The notes under the pieces: model-generated
The model's database searches: none
What the model was told of the DNA's origin: nothing
What the model saw: only the letters and a program-made list of their open reading frames with translations
Program-made: the position numbers and the translations under genes
In this document: one piece after another, positions 17,377 through 25,320 of the stretch
Layout of the letters: each line of letters starts with the position of its first letter
Numbering within the stretch: position 1 is the first letter of the stretch
From: Exilibacterium sp.
GTDB taxonomy: Bacteria > Pseudomonadota > Gammaproteobacteria > Pseudomonadales > Cellvibrionaceae
NCBI GenBank assembly: GCA_028280195.1
Contig: JANQMH010000036.1
Location: 62,001-126,000 of the forward strand
Length of the DNA: 64,000 bases
Reading direction: 5' to 3'

Positions 17377-18861
17377 ATGTTATCGAGAGCTGCGCAAGCA
17401 CAAACCGTGAGTGTGTTGAGACGAGCGAAAATTGTCAGTACTTTGGGGCCCGCCACTGAAGATCCCGAAGTCCTCGAGCAATTGCTGCTGGCCGGCGTCA
17501 ATGTCGTGCGGCTGAACTTTTCCCACGGCCACGCCGACGATCAGCGCCGCCGCGCCGCCAGCGTGCGCGAGCTGTGTGCCAAACACGGGCTGCATGTCGC
17601 GGTGCTGGGCGATCTGCAGGGCCCGAAAATCCGCATCGCCCGCTTTGCCGGCGGCGAGGTTTTGCTGCAGCCCGGCGATGTCTTCGCCCTCGATGCGGCG
17701 CTCGACACCGGCGCCGGCGATGCCACCCAGGTGGGCATCGACTATAAGTCCCTGCCGCAGGACTCCGCCCCCGGCGATTTGCTGTTGCTGGACGACGGCC
17801 GCCTGGTTCTCAAAGTCGAGCGGGTGCAGGGGACGCGTATCGAGTGCCGCGTCGAGACAGGCGGGCGGCTGTCCAACAACAAGGGCATCAACCGCCAGGG
17901 CGGCGGCCTGTCGGCGCCGGCCCTGACCGACAAGGACCGCGAGGATATCAACACGGCGGTGGCCATCGGTGTGGACTATCTGGCGGTATCGTTTCCGCGC
18001 TGTGCGGAGGATATCGAGCAGGCGCGCCGGCTGGTGCGGCAGGCCGGCGGCCACGCCCGCCTGGTGGCCAAGGTGGAGCGCGCCGAAGCGGTTGCCGACG
18101 AGGCCACGCTGGACAGTATTATCCGCGCCGCCGATGCGGTGATGGTGGCCCGCGGCGACCTGGGGGTGGAAATTGGTGATGCGGCGCTGATGAGTGTGCA
18201 GAAACACATGATCGAGCGGGCCCGCAAGCTCAATCGCGGCGTCATTACCGCCACCCAGATGATGGAGTCCATGATCACCAGCCCGATGCCGACCCGCGCC
18301 GAGGTGTTCGATGTTGCCAACGCCGTACTCGACGGTACCGATGCGGTGATGCTGTCGGCGGAAACCGCGGCGGGCAAGTACCCGGTACAGACCGTGGCCG
18401 CCATGTCGCGGGTGATACTCGGTGCCGAGCAGCATCCGCAGGCGCACAGCTCGCCGCTGAAACTGCATGACGGTATCTCCCAGATCGACGAGTCGATTGC
18501 CCTGGCGGCCATGAATGTTGCCAATCTGCTCGACGGTGTCAAAGCCATCATCTGTATGACCGAGACCGGCTCGACACCGCTGCTGATGTCGCGTATCAGC
18601 TCCCGGCTGCCGATTTTCGCCTTTTCCCGCCACGCTGAAACCCTGCGCCGGGTAGCGCTGTATCGCGGTGTACAGACCGTACCCTTCGACACCGCCAGCA
18701 TTCCCGGAGAACAGATCAACCAGCGTGCCGTCGATGAACTGAAGTCACTTGGCGTCATCGTCGACGGTGACCTGGTGATTCTCTCCAATGGTGACTACGT
18801 CAACGTCCACGGCGGTACCAACACCATGAAAATCATCCGCGTCGGCGAGGCGGTCAGGTGA
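17377..18861 (+). CDS. pyk: Pyruvate kinase
   Basis: 494-residue (or 484 from the GTG at 17407) glycolytic enzyme making pyruvate and ATP from phosphoenolpyruvate. Visible: [15 protein letters not shown] at the N-terminus, the substrate arginine and [18 protein letters not shown], and the active-site signature covering [11 protein letters not shown] and [11 protein letters not shown], followed by the C-terminal allosteric domain. The protein is close to the PykA (type II) group of gammaproteobacteria. It follows eda by 49 bp. The run from G6P dehydrogenase through KDPG aldolase to pyruvate kinase makes a functional unit for sugar breakdown. Confidence 0.95.
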   Translation: MLSRAAQAQTVSVLRRAKIVSTLGPATEDPEVLEQLLLAGVNVVRLNFSHGHADDQRRRAASVRELCAKHGLHVAVLGDLQGPKIRIARFAGGEVLLQPGDVFALDAALDTGAGDATQVGIDYKSLPQDSAPGDLLLLDDGRLVLKVERVQGTRIECRVETGGRLSNNKGINRQGGGLSAPALTDKDREDINTAVAIGVDYLAVSFPRCAEDIEQARRLVRQAGGHARLVAKVERAEAVADEATLDSIIRAADAVMVARGDLGVEIGDAALMSVQKHMIERARKLNRGVITATQMMESMITSPMPTRAEVFDVANAVLDGTDAVMLSAETAAGKYPVQTVAAMSRVILGAEQHPQAHSSPLKLHDGISQIDESIALAAMNVANLLDGVKAIICMTETGSTPLLMSRISSRLPIFAFSRHAETLRRVALYRGVQTVPFDTASIPGEQINQRAVDELKSLGVIVDGDLVILSNGDYVNVHGGTNTMKIIRVGEAVR

Positions 18862-18903
18862 TAGTCGCTGGTTGCCAGTCGTTAGTGACTAGTGGTTGGT
18901 GCC
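18862..18903 (+). repeat. Heptamer array H2, degenerate, six units
   Basis: TAGTCGC, TGGTTGC, CAGTCGT, TAGTGAC, TAGTGGT, TGGTGCC directly after the pyk stop. They resemble the TAG(T/C)NNN heptamers at 13237, 52067 and 52353 but are more eroded. The array runs into the 3' end of the minus-strand gene that ends at 18889. Confidence 0.5.
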
Positions 18904-19092
18904 CCGGGTGGCTTCGTTTTTGAGGGTGTAGGCGTAGTAGTCCTGCGCCAGGGTGCGGGATTTTTGCCGGCGGTCCACTGTCTTGCGGCGCTTGCGGTGG
19001 TACATGTCCACTTTCATTTCCTTGCAAAGGTCTCGTTCAATGCGCCGGTCTCTGCCCCTGCGGCGATTGATAAATACTTTCACATCTTTCAT
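18889..19092 (-). CDS. Small highly basic protein, 67 residues, function unknown
   Basis: The predicted product is rich in Arg/Lys, with RRRGRDRRIERD, YHRKRRKTVDRRQ and a YYAY tail. The pattern of basic pairs spaced by acidic residues suggests nucleic-acid or ribosome binding, but no named family is recognised. Support for a real gene: an ATG start, a compact AT-rich promoter-like region upstream on the minus strand, and a perfect 14-bp palindrome (19130-19143) placed as an operator. It is convergent with pyk. The opposite-strand frame over the same bases looks non-coding. Confidence 0.6.
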   Translation of the reverse strand: MKDVKVFINRRRGRDRRIERDLCKEMKVDMYHRKRRKTVDRRQKSRTLAQDYYAYTLKNEATRGTNH

Positions 19093-19129
19093 AACGGTAC
19101 GGCTGCTGACTTATTTACTGCTTTTAATA

Positions 19130-19143
19130 CACTCTATAGAGTG
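19130..19143. promoter_or_regulatory. 14-bp perfect palindrome upstream of the small basic gene
   Basis: CACTCTATAGAGTG is 37 bp upstream of the minus-strand ATG at 19092, within AT-rich sequence. Its position suits an operator near that gene's -35/-10 region. The binding protein is unknown. Confidence 0.4.
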
Positions 19144-19235
19144 CAAGTGTAGTCCAGGGCGGGACGATGGCCAGTTGAAAGGTGTAAATGCCCGCCAAAG
19201 CGCATTAATTTGAGCTATTGCGTTGTGCGAACGTA

Positions 19236-19241
19236 TATAAT
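19236..19241 (+). promoter_or_regulatory. Consensus -10 box upstream of bolA
   Basis: TATAAT lies 38 bp before the proposed bolA start. There is no good -35 at the standard distance (TTGCGT is too close, TTGAGC at 19210 is 20 bp away). It places transcription start downstream of the alternative starts at 19210 and 19240. Confidence 0.4.
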
Positions 19242-19278
19242 GACGCCATTTACGTCAGCAGTGATTGAGGAGGCCCCC

Positions 19279-19620
19279 TTGAGCAGCCCACAGCAGGTGC
19301 CTGGCCCGGTCCAGGTCCGTATCGAAGCCAGGCTTGCCGACGACTTTCAGCCCAGCCACCTGCAGGTGGAGAATGAAAGTCATATGCACAGCGTCCCGGC
19401 CGGCTCAGAGTCCCATTTCAAGGTCGTGCTGGTCGCCGAAGCCTTTGCCGGCCTGCGCCAGGTACAGCGCCACCAGCAGGTCTACGGCGCACTGGGTGCA
19501 GAGATGCAGGGCCCGGTGCACGCCCTGGCCCTGCATACCTACACGCCTGAGGAGTGGCGCCAGAGCGGCGCCGCGCCGGCCTCCCCCCAGTGTCTCGGTG
19601 GCGGTAAACCGGGCGCCTGA
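19279..19620 (+). CDS. BolA/IbaG-family protein
   Basis: 113-residue BolA-domain protein: VRIEARLADDFQPSHLQVENES, then HMHSVPAGSESHFKVVLVAEAF and VYGALGAEMQGPVHALALHTYTPEEW, covering the alpha-beta-beta-alpha-beta fold with the conserved His used in [2Fe-2S] sharing with monothiol glutaredoxins. The family acts in iron-sulfur trafficking and stress morphology. The start is TTG at 19279, chosen because GAGGAGG (19267-19273) lies 5 nt upstream and the TATAAT box at 19236 excludes the earlier starts. The C-terminal ~20 residues after EEW are a non-conserved tail. It is followed by trhO after 66 bp. Confidence 0.85.
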   Translation: MSSPQQVPGPVQVRIEARLADDFQPSHLQVENESHMHSVPAGSESHFKVVLVAEAFAGLRQVQRHQQVYGALGAEMQGPVHALALHTYTPEEWRQSGAAPASPQCLGGGKPGA

Positions 19621-19686
19621 GAGAGCTGTTCAGCCGCCGGGCGCGCGGGTACAATGGCGGCCCGCACTTGCTGGTTGCCGTTTTCA

Positions 19687-20616
19687 ATGACTGTAGTCGT
19701 CGCCGCCCTTTACAAATTTGTTTCGCTACCGGATTATCGCCGCCTGCGCCAGCCGCTGCTGGAGCGCTGCCGGGCGCTGGACCTCAGCGGCACTCTGCTG
19801 CTGGCCGGTGAGGGTATCAACGGCACTGTGGCCGGCAGTCGCGCCGCCATCGACGCCCTGCTCGATTACCTGCGCCGCGACCCGCGCCTGGCCGACCTCG
19901 AACACAAGGAATCCCTCGACCAGTGCATGCCGTTTTACCGCATGAAGGTAAAACTGAAAAATGAGATCGTCACCATGGGCGTCGAAGGCATCGATCCGGC
20001 ACAGACGGCCGGCACCTATGTTGCCCCGCGCGACTGGAACCGGCTGATCAGTGCCGGCGATGTACTGGTGATCGACACGCGCAACGACTACGAGGTTGCC
20101 GTGGGTACCTTCGAGGGGGCGTGCAACCCCCGGACTACCAGCTTTCGTGAATTTCCCGCCTTCGTCGCCGCCAACCTGGATCGCCGCAGGCACAAAAAGG
20201 TGGCGATGTTCTGCACCGGTGGTATTCGCTGCGAAAAGTCCACTGCCTACCTGAAGCAGCAGGGCTTCGACCAGGTCTACCATCTGCGCGGCGGCATTCT
20301 CAGATATTTGCAGGAAGTGCCGCAGGCCGAGAGCCTCTGGCGCGGCGAGTGCTTCGTATTCGACAACCGCGTCAGTGTCGATCACAACCTCGATAAAGGC
20401 AGTTTTGAGCTGTGTCACGGTTGCCGCTACCCGCTTGCCGAGGCCGACAAAGACAGCAAAAAATATCTCCCGGGTGTGGCTTGCCCGCGGTGTTACGACA
20501 GTCAGACGGAACAGCAGCGTGCAAGATTCAGCGAACGACAGCGCCAGGTGCAGCTGGCAAAATCCCGCAACCAGGTCCATATCGGGGCACCGCCGCCGGC
20601 GCGCCAGCAGCGCTAA
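19687..20616 (+). CDS. trhO: tRNA uridine(34) hydroxylase TrhO (rhodanese family, YceA)
   Basis: 309-residue protein with an N-terminal acylphosphatase-like domain ([15 protein letters not shown]), a central rhodanese domain with the active-site cysteine in [17 protein letters not shown], and a C-terminal cysteine-rich region ([24 protein letters not shown]). TrhO uses oxygen to hydroxylate U34 of several tRNAs to 5-hydroxyuridine, precursor of the cmo5U/mo5U wobble base. The ATG at 19687 matches family N-termini; an ATG at 19654 is in frame but extra. Its 3' end overlaps the likely start of the next gene. The oxygen-independent counterpart trhP is also in this window. Confidence 0.93.
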   Translation: MTVVVAALYKFVSLPDYRRLRQPLLERCRALDLSGTLLLAGEGINGTVAGSRAAIDALLDYLRRDPRLADLEHKESLDQCMPFYRMKVKLKNEIVTMGVEGIDPAQTAGTYVAPRDWNRLISAGDVLVIDTRNDYEVAVGTFEGACNPRTTSFREFPAFVAANLDRRRHKKVAMFCTGGIRCEKSTAYLKQQGFDQVYHLRGGILRYLQEVPQAESLWRGECFVFDNRVSVDHNLDKGSFELCHGCRYPLAEADKDSKKYLPGVACPRCYDSQTEQQRARFSERQRQVQLAKSRNQVHIGAPPPARQQR

Positions 20617-22138
20617 TCCGGCGCCGGCCCGACGCCGCGGCAGATGGTATCTGGGGCTGCTGCTGGCGGCGCAGGTCTGCCTCCACGGCTGCAGCACCCT
20701 GGCGCCGCAGCCCGAGTATGCGGACCCGCAGGTGCGCGCCTGCGCCGACCGCTATCAGGCGCTGAGCCGCGAGATCGCCCGCGCCGGTGTGCGCGACGCG
20801 GCTTACCATCGCATCGACGGTTTCCCCTATTTACGCAGTTCCCGCTTTCTCGCCAGTTTTGCCGGTCAACTCGAGAACGGCGGCAGCGAACAAGGCCGCG
20901 AATGGCTGGCGCAGATGAACCAACTCGCCAATCGCGGCCTGCTGCTGGAGTGGCAGCAACTGCCGCCGCCGCGGGCCGATTATCGGCAACTGTCTGCGCA
21001 GCTGGCGCGCTGTGGCGATATGCTGGTCGCCGACCTCAGTCGCCGGCCGCAGCTGTTCAGTGACATTGTCAGCCGCGCCCGGCCCCGCGATCACTATCAG
21101 GGATGGAAGCGCTGGCTGGGCCTGTATCCGCTGGCGGCGCTGCCTTTTCGTCGCGGTGTTATCGGTGAGCACCGGCATATAAAGAGCCTGGAGACGGATT
21201 ACTACCGCACCCGCAGCGAGGCCGAGCGCCACTGGTCGATCCCCTTTACGTATTACACGCAGGGCGCCGCGGTCACGCCGGCGGAAGCGCAGGCACTGTT
21301 GCGCGCTGCGCCCAGCAACAGCCTCGGCATGCCGGTGCTGACCGAGGCGCAGCAGGCGCGCCTGCTGGCTGCCTGGAGCCCGGCCTGGCGGCTGCCGGCG
21401 GGTGCCGATAACGATCTGGTCGGCACACTGTACTGGACCGACGGCGGCCGCCTCGCCGTCGACACCGGCAAGCCCGGTGTTTATACATTTGTAACTTATG
21501 GTCGCTATGCTGGCCAGACAACGGTGCAGCTCAACTACAGTGTATGGTTTTCACAGCGCCGGCCGACTCATCGCTGGGATCTGCTGGCGGGTGAACTCGA
21601 CGGTGTGATCTGGCGTGTGCACCTGCTACCCTCGGGGCGGGTACTGGCGGCCGACACCATTCACAGCTGCGGCTGCTGGTATCAGCTGTACCCGGCAACG
21701 GGCTTCAGCGTCGCGCCGCGACAGCGGCAGCTGTACAGGGAGCCGGTCTACGTCGGCGCGAGTGCGCATATTGATTTTACCGAGGCGGTACTGCTGACGC
21801 TGCAAGCCAACAGCCATTTGCTTATCGGTGTCGATAACGTCGCCGCGGTTGCGCCCACTGCGCCGATGCGGCGCCTGTCACCGCTGCCCTATCACCAACT
21901 GCGGGCACTGCCCGCCGCCGATGGCCAGTGGCGGCGCAGCATCTTTGCTGAAAGCGGACTGATCGAATCGTCCAGGCGCGGTGAGCGCTGGCTGTTTTGG
22001 CCCATGGGTGTGGCCAGCCCCGGCGCCATGCGCATTAGCGGTACTCACGCGATCGCCTTTATCGGCCGGCGCCACTTTGACGATGCCGGATTACTGGATT
22101 TGTTGCAGGCGCAGAATATAGGGCATGAAGCACAATAA
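20519..22138 (+). CDS. Putative lipoprotein of unknown function, about 540 residues
   Basis: A strong coding frame with a basic n-region (RRRGRWY), hydrophobic [10 protein letters not shown] and a lipobox-like LHGC followed by STLAPQPEY, so the mature protein would be lipid-anchored. The rest is soluble, with many Trp/Tyr residues and no recognised catalytic motif. No ATG lies near the signal peptide; the nearest plausible start is GTG 20519, inside the end of trhO (98-bp overlap), giving an unusually long n-region. A CTG start next to the signal helix is possible. Overlap and spacing suggest co-expression with trhO. Confidence 0.7.
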   Translation: MQDSANDSARCSWQNPATRSISGHRRRRASSANPAPARRRGRWYLGLLLAAQVCLHGCSTLAPQPEYADPQVRACADRYQALSREIARAGVRDAAYHRIDGFPYLRSSRFLASFAGQLENGGSEQGREWLAQMNQLANRGLLLEWQQLPPPRADYRQLSAQLARCGDMLVADLSRRPQLFSDIVSRARPRDHYQGWKRWLGLYPLAALPFRRGVIGEHRHIKSLETDYYRTRSEAERHWSIPFTYYTQGAAVTPAEAQALLRAAPSNSLGMPVLTEAQQARLLAAWSPAWRLPAGADNDLVGTLYWTDGGRLAVDTGKPGVYTFVTYGRYAGQTTVQLNYSVWFSQRRPTHRWDLLAGELDGVIWRVHLLPSGRVLAADTIHSCGCWYQLYPATGFSVAPRQRQLYREPVYVGASAHIDFTEAVLLTLQANSHLLIGVDNVAAVAPTAPMRRLSPLPYHQLRALPAADGQWRRSIFAESGLIESSRRGERWLFWPMGVASPGAMRISGTHAIAFIGRRHFDDAGLLDLLQAQNIGHEAQ

Positions 22139-22223
22139 ACGGTGGGTTAGGTCTACAGTTTATGGTGTAATATCCGCTGCGTTGATCGGGGATCTCTGCC
22201 TGTGCAGGAGCGGTCAATGTATG

Positions 22224-22307
22224 GAAACGTATCGATTGAAGTGTATTGATTGAAACGTATCGATTAAAGCGTATTGCTTGAAACGTATTGCTTGCAACGT
22301 ATTGAAA
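22224..22307 (+). repeat. Tandem array, 6 units of 14 bp
   Basis: Units of the form GAAACGTATTGATT: 22224-22237, 22238-22251, 22252-22265, 22266-22279, 22280-22293, 22294-22307, with 1 to 4 differences between units. It ends 34 bp before the ATG of the following small gene, so it lies in that gene's promoter/leader position. Confidence 0.8.
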
Positions 22308-22341
22308 GTTGTACGGACCTCGGGTACAGACAGATAAACTT

Positions 22342-22659
22342 ATGGACTTTACAGCCTGGAAAGTTGACCTTTCAACTTTAAGCGCCAGCCATGAAAGTGG
22401 CTTTACAATAGAAATCGAAGGTAACCCCAAGGATCCCTCAAGCGTAAGCCCCGGGCGATTTCCCACTCAATTGAGCGGGGTGGAGCAGGCGCGATTACTG
22501 CGTCACGGCATGGAGGCGATCGCCAGGGCCGCCAACAAACCGAGCCGGCCGGCGCGCCCCAGGAAAGCTGCTTTCACACCGCCGGCCAACAAGCCCAAGC
22601 GCCCGGTGCTGTCGTTGAAAAAGCGCCAGACCGGCGAGCGCCTGTCTAGTGACGGGTGA
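22342..22659 (+). CDS. Conserved-looking small hypothetical protein, 105 residues
   Basis: The N-terminal half (MDFTAWKVDLSTL, GFTIEIEGNP, LSGVEQARLLRHGMEAIARAA) is folded-looking. The C-terminal half is a basic, proline-rich disordered tail (RPARPRKAAF, NKPKRPVLSLKKRQ), suggesting nucleic-acid contact. No family is recognised. Its end overlaps the convergent gene by 14 bp. The ATG at 22342 is preferred to GTG/TTG starts further up because those fall at the edge of the 14-bp tandem array. Confidence 0.6.
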   Translation: MDFTAWKVDLSTLSASHESGFTIEIEGNPKDPSSVSPGRFPTQLSGVEQARLLRHGMEAIARAANKPSRPARPRKAAFTPPANKPKRPVLSLKKRQTGERLSSDG

Positions 22660-23176
22660 CGAACTGCCCTTTCAACTGCATTAGTGTTTTGTGATTGTCC
22701 ACCAGTTTGAATAACTGGTCGAATTTATCTGCTGCCACTTCAGTTGACACATCGCCCAACTCGTCGGTGTATGTGACGCCTTCTACCAGTGAGGCAAGTT
22801 CCGCGCTGACCGACGCCATGGCGGCAAAAATACCTTCGGTAGTCTTGGCATCTTTGAACAGCCGGCCATAGTCGGTGTATTTCAGATACTGATCGCACTC
22901 TTTCAACCAGTCCTGGCGCTGCTCGATAAAGCGGACGGTATTGCGCATGCCGCCGCGATGCTTGGTCTCGAGATGTTTGAAGCGGTAACTCTGCAGGCTT
23001 TTCATCGACGTGGTCATGAATTCTGTCGCGATATCCCGACAGTACTTGCGCGACAGATAGCCGGGAAACTCAATATTGTGTTTCGCTTCCGCCAACTGCT
23101 TGCGGCAGGTCTCATCGCAGGCGACTGCCTGCGGCCCGAAACCCAACAATACGAAAAGGCATATAATCTTTTTCAT
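22646..23176 (-). CDS. Secreted hypothetical protein, 176 residues
   Basis: It begins with a clear Sec signal peptide (MKKIICLFVLLGFGPQAVA, cleavage before CDETC). The mature part has a CDETC motif, a further C near residue 46 and one near 94, so disulfides are possible, and is otherwise helical and charged. Whether the first mature Cys is lipidated is unclear: the -3 to -1 residues AVA fit signal peptidase I better than a lipobox. No known domain is recognised. It is convergent with, and overlaps by 14 bp, the preceding small gene. Confidence 0.72.
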   Translation of the reverse strand: MKKIICLFVLLGFGPQAVACDETCRKQLAEAKHNIEFPGYLSRKYCRDIATEFMTTSMKSLQSYRFKHLETKHRGGMRNTVRFIEQRQDWLKECDQYLKYTDYGRLFKDAKTTEGIFAAMASVSAELASLVEGVTYTDELGDVSTEVAADKFDQLFKLVDNHKTLMQLKGQFVTRH

Positions 23177-23856
23177 AGTAGTCCGCCTTTTTTATTATCC
23201 ATCCTGTGCGATATTTCACACATCGCTAGTGATTTAATGGCTATTGAGCGGAGGTGTCAAGTGCCAGTCCCCGTGCCATTTATATCTTGTTGACGGCACA
23301 TAGGATAAAGAAATCACTGCCTTTATTGACTGCCGCGCTGTTGCAAAAACAGCTGAGAATTTGCCGTGACAGCCCTATTGAGAGTGAGAAAACACTATAA
23401 ATAAAGGTTTAAAACTGACAGCGGTGCAGGTGCGGGCAAGTCTGAAGAAACCCGGTAGCGGCGCTGTCGGTGCGCCGGTAACTGCAGTGTCGGGGCGCGA
23501 GCTTATATAGGCTTGAGTACAATGTCGATATTTCTATAGCTAATTATTCTAGTTTTGCGGACTATAGGCGGTGAAAAAAAACAGACAATACTCACTTTGC
23601 ATGAATAAGCAGACCGGTCTCTTGCCGCGCCCGTGGCAGTTAAACGCGGCAGTTAGTGCCATCCGATATAGACTCCGGCAAACAGCTGGGGTTTGGTTAT
23701 ATGGCATGTTAGCATAGTGCCGTCGCCGCAGCCTCAGGCCGGCGGCCATCCATAAACACATCTATAAACATCTCCATACGCGGTCCCCTGCCATCATGCC
23801 GGTCTGCGCAGAAATGACAGCAGCGGGTAGATCATTTGCCCGTGGTTGTGTGCTGG
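23177..23856. other. 680-bp intergenic region without a supported gene
   Basis: Several short open frames exist, but none has coding-like composition or a ribosome site. Features seen: an inverted pair GCGAT/ATCGC at 23208-23226, a stretch at 23257-23280 with GTGCCA repeated around GTCCCC (reminiscent of REP-type elements), and alternating AT-rich and GC-rich blocks (AT-rich near 23390-23420 and 23520-23580). It may contain remnants of repeats or an unrecognised small RNA. Confidence 0.4.
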
Positions 23857-24453
23857 CTAATGTGTCCGGGCCAGCGCTTTGCCGATCAGCGTTTTCAGGT
23901 GGTCTGCCAGTGGCAGTTGCAGGGCGGCATCGTGGCCGCGCGCAGACATTTTATGCCAGGTTTTTGCAATGATATCCAATAACTTTTCTTCACTGTGCTT
24001 GCCGGAAAAATCTGCCAGATAGTGCTCGATGAAAACCAGGCAGACGACGTCCTCCAGAGTTTGCACCTGGGGGTCCCGCTTGAGCTGTTTTTTCTGCAGC
24101 AGACCTTTGACGATTTCGATGGCGCCGTCGTCGTAGCCTGCCGCGGCCATGATGGCGGCGGTGGTGTCGGCGTGAAACTTTGCCAGCTCACTGCGCCAGC
24201 GCTTATAGCCTGTGCGGCCCTCGGGGTAGTCGCGGCGGGGGATTTTCCAGCGCTGGATATGTTGGGCGCGCACGGCGATTTGCAGCAGCGCTGAAGCCTG
24301 CGGTTCGAAAGCCTGCAGTCGCGCCGTCATGCGCAGGGAGTACAGGTATTCACTGGGCACAGCGCTGCCCTGGTGCTGCACGGTATTGGGATCGTTGCGG
24401 TTGGCCGCATCGATCTGTTCAATGACCTGCGCCATGCGGATGTCGCTGTTCAC
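23857..24453 (-). CDS. DUF4202 family protein
   Basis: 198-residue cytoplasmic protein of the DUF4202 family, often misnamed as a glutamyl-tRNA synthetase-related protein. Recognisable stretches are the N-terminal IEQIDAANRNDPN, AVRAQHIQRWKIPRRDYPEGR (a conserved His and Arg/Tyr cluster), GYKRWRSELAKFHADTTA and LEDVVCLVFIEHYLADF. The His/Asp pattern (H...R....Y, H...D.T, E.H) recalls HD-type metal hydrolases, but no activity is established. It is 20 bp downstream of fnr on the same strand and could share its transcript. Confidence 0.82.
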   Translation of the reverse strand: MNSDIRMAQVIEQIDAANRNDPNTVQHQGSAVPSEYLYSLRMTARLQAFEPQASALLQIAVRAQHIQRWKIPRRDYPEGRTGYKRWRSELAKFHADTTAAIMAAAGYDDGAIEIVKGLLQKKQLKRDPQVQTLEDVVCLVFIEHYLADFSGKHSEEKLLDIIAKTWHKMSARGHDAALQLPLADHLKTLIGKALARTH

Positions 24454-24473
24454 GGTGGTACCGGGGCGGTGTG

Positions 24474-25247
24474 TCAGAAGCCGCTGGGGTTGGCCAGGGT
24501 CTGCAGCCGGTCGAGTTGCAGCATTTCGATTTCCTTTTTATCCACCATCAGCAGCCCCTGTTTTTGAAACCGGCTCAGTACCCGGCTGACGGTTTCCACC
24601 GTCAGGCCGAGATAATTGCCGATATCGGCGCGCGACATCGGCAGCCGGAAAGCCGTGGATGACAGCTGGCGCCGCTGGTTGCGGCTGGAAATACTCAGCA
24701 GCAAGGCAGCGACCCGCTCCTCGGCGCTGTTTTTACTGAGCAGGGTAATCAACTGCTGATCGGAGGTTATTTCCCTGCTCATCAGCTGGAAGAAATGGCG
24801 CTGCAGGCTGGGTATTTTGATACTCAGTTCTTCCAGGCGGGTAAAAGGGATTTCGCACACTGCCGTGGTTTCCAGCGCGATGGCGGAATTGGCGTGGTGG
24901 TTGGTGGCGAGGCCGTCCATGCCGACAATCTCTCCCGGCAGATAAAAGCCGGTGACCTGCTCCTGGCCGTCATTGGTAATATTGATTGCTTTGACAGTGC
25001 CGGAGCGCACTGCAAACACCGATACGAATTCGTCGTTGGCGCGATACAGGTAATCGCCTTTTTGCAGTGGCCGGCTGCGCTGGATAATATCGTCGAGCTT
25101 ATCGATATCATCGATATGCAGACTGATCGGCAGGCAGATTGAATTGAGCCGGCAGTTGCCACAGGAAACCTGTGGATTATGGTGGCAACGCGGGTCTGAC
25201 GAAGATTTATCCATGGTTGCAGGAACGGTCTCTTTCAGCTGTGGCAT
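24474..25247 (-). CDS. fnr: Anaerobic regulator Fnr (Crp/Fnr family, oxygen-sensing)
   Basis: 257-residue regulator. Three cysteines in C29-x2-C32-x5-C38 plus C131 match the four [4Fe-4S] ligands of E. coli Fnr (C20, C23, C29, C122; a constant offset of nine). The cyclic-nucleotide-like beta-roll spans about 40-150. The C-terminal helix-turn-helix (MSRADIGNYLGLTVETVSRVLSRF) has the E-x-x-S-R recognition helix that reads TTGAT. The ATG at 25247 has AAGGAAGG just upstream, deciding against longer starts. Fnr becomes a DNA-binding dimer without oxygen. A perfect Fnr box occurs at 26873-26886, beside the next gene upstream. Confidence 0.94.
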   Translation of the reverse strand: MPQLKETVPATMDKSSSDPRCHHNPQVSCGNCRLNSICLPISLHIDDIDKLDDIIQRSRPLQKGDYLYRANDEFVSVFAVRSGTVKAINITNDGQEQVTGFYLPGEIVGMDGLATNHHANSAIALETTAVCEIPFTRLEELSIKIPSLQRHFFQLMSREITSDQQLITLLSKNSAEERVAALLLSISSRNQRRQLSSTAFRLPMSRADIGNYLGLTVETVSRVLSRFQKQGLLMVDKKEIEMLQLDRLQTLANPSGF

Positions 25248-25320
25248 GATCCTTCCTTTGTTACAGCCTGGTATTGTGACATATTCGAGACGTTCTGCGC
25301 AGGTTTCGGCAGATATTTTT

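Noticed and set aside
23549-23761. 70-codon minus-strand frame in the 680-bp gap
   Set aside because: No ribosome site, atypical composition and no family resemblance.
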